From positions 26,176-42,871 of the forward strand of contig FN648806.1 of assembly GCA_000310025.1 (NCBI GenBank): a stretch of DNA of 16,696 bases, given 5' to 3'. Origin of the DNA: Ectocarpus siliculosus. Taxonomy: Eukaryota > Sar > Phaeophyceae > Ectocarpales > Ectocarpaceae. Shown here in pieces: positions 16,201 through 16,696 of this stretch (positions are counted from its first letter, which is position 1; each line of letters starts with the position of its first letter). The notes beneath the pieces are model-generated. The model ran no database searches and was not told the DNA's origin. It was given only the letters and a program-made list of their open reading frames with translations. The position numbers and the translations under genes were made by a program.

Positions 16201-16696
16201 GACGGGGCCTTACAAAGTTCTTGCGGTGGGTCCCGCGTCGGCCGACGCCACCCCAGATGGAAGCCCGTTGGCGCGTAAACTCCTCTACCTGGACCTGCCT
16301 TCTGATCTTTCCGGCCCAGCAGCTCGATGTCGCGTATCTGTCCTTCGTTGCAAGCCCTGTCGCAATCCGTACGAGAAGGACGACCTGCCCCAATCTCTAC
16401 CCGCTGAGCTTTCGCGTTATGTCCTGCACTCTTTCGGCGATAAATGTCCACCGTTTCACGTCACCGCGGATGATGTGTCGGTGCCTGTCGGGCGCCTCGA
16501 GGTCGACTACATTTCGGGACACCAATTGGTGCGGGGCCGTAGCGGCGTTCTCGCTGTCCTGTACCAGACGCATTGGCTAGGCCTGACTACTCCTTCTTGG
16601 GAACGGGAGTCCGACCTCGATCAATTCCGTCGACACATCCTCTTGTACTGGTCTCGAGAGGTCTGCCAAAGCAAGCAGGGTAACCGCACGTATCGA
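10097..16696 (+). CDS. pol: Pol polyprotein: NADAR, PR, RT, RNase H, IN, chromodomain (3' partial)
   Basis: The frame is open for 2200 codons from just after the TGA at 10094-10096 to the last base of the window, in the same phase as Gag. The first in-frame ATG is at 10628, ahead of the NADAR domain, so Pol is probably made as a Gag-Pol fusion by readthrough or splicing, or else starts at 10628 from a spliced RNA. The domain order is a Ser/Pro-rich linker (about 10097-10825), NADAR, aspartic protease, RT, RNase H, a long Ser/Pro linker, integrase with GPY/F-like module, and chromodomain. Motifs are intact and no frameshift is visible. The second TGA at 10094 may be a fresh mutation or part of the expression control. 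The stop codon and 3' LTR lie beyond the window. Confidence 0.9.
10826..11327 (+). other. NADAR (YbiA/DUF1768) domain within Pol
   Basis: The translation matches the NADAR family from end to end. It has a front segment with VFSQWTP, then YSCGEQFMMSEKA (Glu codon at 10946), ATDPKTHKYLGRNV, a W/R pair, YAKFAQN, an EASPFDRVWGIG segment (Trp codon at 11210) and GKNLLGKALMEVR (11273 onward). Known members include E. coli YbiA and plant COG3236 N-glycosidases, which act on damaged riboflavin intermediates, and NADAR proteins reported to remove ADP-ribose from nucleic-acid bases. In this element it sits between Gag and protease with no internal stop. I infer a nucleotide- or nucleic-acid-repair role for the element; the substrate is unknown. 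I identified it by motif recall, not by a search, but the agreement spans the whole domain. Confidence 0.88.
11630..11965 (+). other. Retropepsin-like aspartic protease domain
   Basis: The active-site motif VALLDSGSPASFV has the DSG triad at codons 11684-11692. A downstream AVLLGRDSWMRF at about 11927-11962 corresponds to the ILGxDWL segment seen at the end of Ty3/gypsy proteases. It should process Gag and Pol as a homodimer. Sequence outside the two motifs is divergent. Confidence 0.85.
12740..13350 (+). other. Reverse transcriptase domain
   Basis: It includes SPWASPLVVIPKKDGSVR with the following NYKRLN, then FDLNSAFHQI (first catalytic Asp codon 13019), FEWLRMPQGANASP, the catalytic box AYLDDVICF (Asp codons 13205 and 13208) and FLGHTISPAGV. 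These are the standard Ty3/gypsy RT blocks in order. It copies element RNA to DNA in the particle. Confidence 0.96.
13650..14015 (+). other. RNase H domain
   Basis: It follows RT after the usual connection that contains LRSLLGGLSYYRKF. The four acidic residues are present: Asp at 13664 (CSDACIDGFGAS), Glu at 13790 (LDLEAGGIVWA), Asp at 13865 (IYSDHKAL) and Asp at 13994 (GSANGNADFLSRL). It degrades the RNA template during cDNA synthesis. Confidence 0.93.
14016..14900 (+). other. Long Ser/Pro-rich linker between RNase H and integrase
   Basis: About 295 residues with many Ser, Pro, Arg and Ala residues and no recognised fold, including a short basic RPSRSRST run. The frame stays open although the composition is low complexity. 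Most Ty3/gypsy elements have a much shorter spacer here. From about 14900 the sequence resembles the usual pre-integrase segment. Confidence 0.6.
15190..15840 (+). other. Integrase: HHCC zinc domain and D-D35-E core
   Basis: The zinc domain has His codons at 15227 and 15245 and a C-x2-C with codons at 15335 and 15344 (ACLVCQARK). The catalytic core has Asp at 15434 (GVDFFGPLP), Asp at 15620 (LLSDNGLHF) and Glu at 15728 (GGTERVNH). The spacing is 61 residues between the Asp codons and 35 between the second Asp and the Glu, the canonical D,D(35)E of retroviral and Ty3/gypsy integrases. It inserts the cDNA into host chromosomes. Confidence 0.95.
16175..16245 (+). other. GPY/F-like integrase C-terminal module
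   Basis: The segment KFALSWTGPYKVLAVG contains the GPY signature that follows the catalytic core in many Ty3/gypsy integrases. It is thought to aid multimerisation and DNA binding. Confidence 0.75.
16481..16666 (+). other. C-terminal chromodomain
   Basis: The pattern RLEVDYISGHQLV, then VLYQTHWLGL, TPSWERESDL and HILLYW matches the beta-strand core and C-terminal helix of chromodomains. Trp codons are at 16574 and 16598. The residue two after GL-type glycine that is aromatic in HP1-like cages is Leu here, so the methyl-lysine cage looks incomplete, like the group II chromodomains of many retrotransposons. It would guide integration toward particular chromatin. About 30 bases of open frame remain after it before the window ends. 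Confidence 0.8.

Larger units (their letters stand above)
4672..16696 (+). mobile_element. Ty3/gypsy-type LTR retrotransposon with NADAR and chromodomain, 3' end outside window
   Basis: The order capsid-like region, CCHC knuckle, protease, reverse transcriptase, RNase H, integrase, chromodomain is that of Metaviridae-type (Ty3/gypsy) elements of the chromovirus kind. Integrase lies after RT-RNase H, which excludes Ty1/copia. Gag is unusually large, and Pol carries an additional NADAR domain ahead of the protease. I see no envelope gene before the window ends. The left boundary is set at TGTTAATTAAGG (4672) as a plausible TG-type LTR start, but with only one LTR in view it cannot be proven; the true edge lies somewhere in 4534-4978. 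No stop interrupts Pol in the window and the catalytic residues checked are present, so the copy looks recently active. Confidence 0.85.

Noticed and set aside
16481-16696. An envelope-like gene after pol
   Set aside because: The window ends within the Pol frame just after the chromodomain, so nothing downstream can be seen.

Overview
The window reads as nuclear DNA of a eukaryote dominated by mobile elements. The evidence is a very large Gag, a chromodomain-bearing Ty3/gypsy Pol, consensus GT-AG splice sites and a nested terminal-inverted-repeat (TIR) DNA element. I see no bacterial operon, Shine-Dalgarno pattern, rRNA or tRNA. The host could be an alga, an oomycete-like protist or another microbial eukaryote; the sequence alone does not let me name it.

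Left part (1-4533). Bases 1-1229 hold no gene I can support. Bases 1232-4531 form a 3.3 kb non-coding element bounded by 116-bp inverted repeats with one mismatch and by TA dinucleotides, as in Tc1/mariner-type or MITE-like insertions. Its left arm is split by a second insertion of about 1.8 kb (about 1348-3150) with 33-bp inverted ends of its own. The right arm is unbroken and continues into the sequence found beyond the insert, which proves the nesting. A third inverted pair (3522-3665 / 3840-3983, about 92% identical) forms a foldback near the centre of the outer element. No transposase is visible.

Right part (about 4672-16696). This is a Ty3/gypsy LTR retrotransposon on the + strand, cut off by the window end before any 3' LTR. 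A probable 5' LTR and leader (about 4534-5146) carries two adjacent hairpins and a candidate leader intron (5000-5143). A 1606-codon Gag frame (5147-9967) has an unrecognised N-terminal third, a coiled-coil 15-residue repeat, an SR-protein-like Arg/Ser tract, a capsid-like region and a CCHC zinc knuckle. Pol lies in the same reading frame, after two in-frame TGA codons (9965 and 10094), and stays open from 10097 to the last base. Its order is Ser/Pro-rich linker, NADAR domain, aspartic protease, reverse transcriptase, RNase H, long linker, integrase (HHCC, D-D35-E), GPY/F-like module, chromodomain.

The most notable finding is the NADAR (YbiA/DUF1768-type) domain at the front of Pol. This family acts on ADP-ribose-linked substrates. 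Here it sits where some retroviruses carry dUTPase, so it may be a captured nucleotide- or nucleic-acid-repair activity, possibly one that removes ADP-ribose from element nucleic acid. All catalytic motifs I checked in Pol are intact, so the copy looks young. How Gag and Gag-Pol are both made is unresolved: a candidate 291-nt intron (9957-10247) would remove both stops and keep the frame, and UGA readthrough is the alternative.
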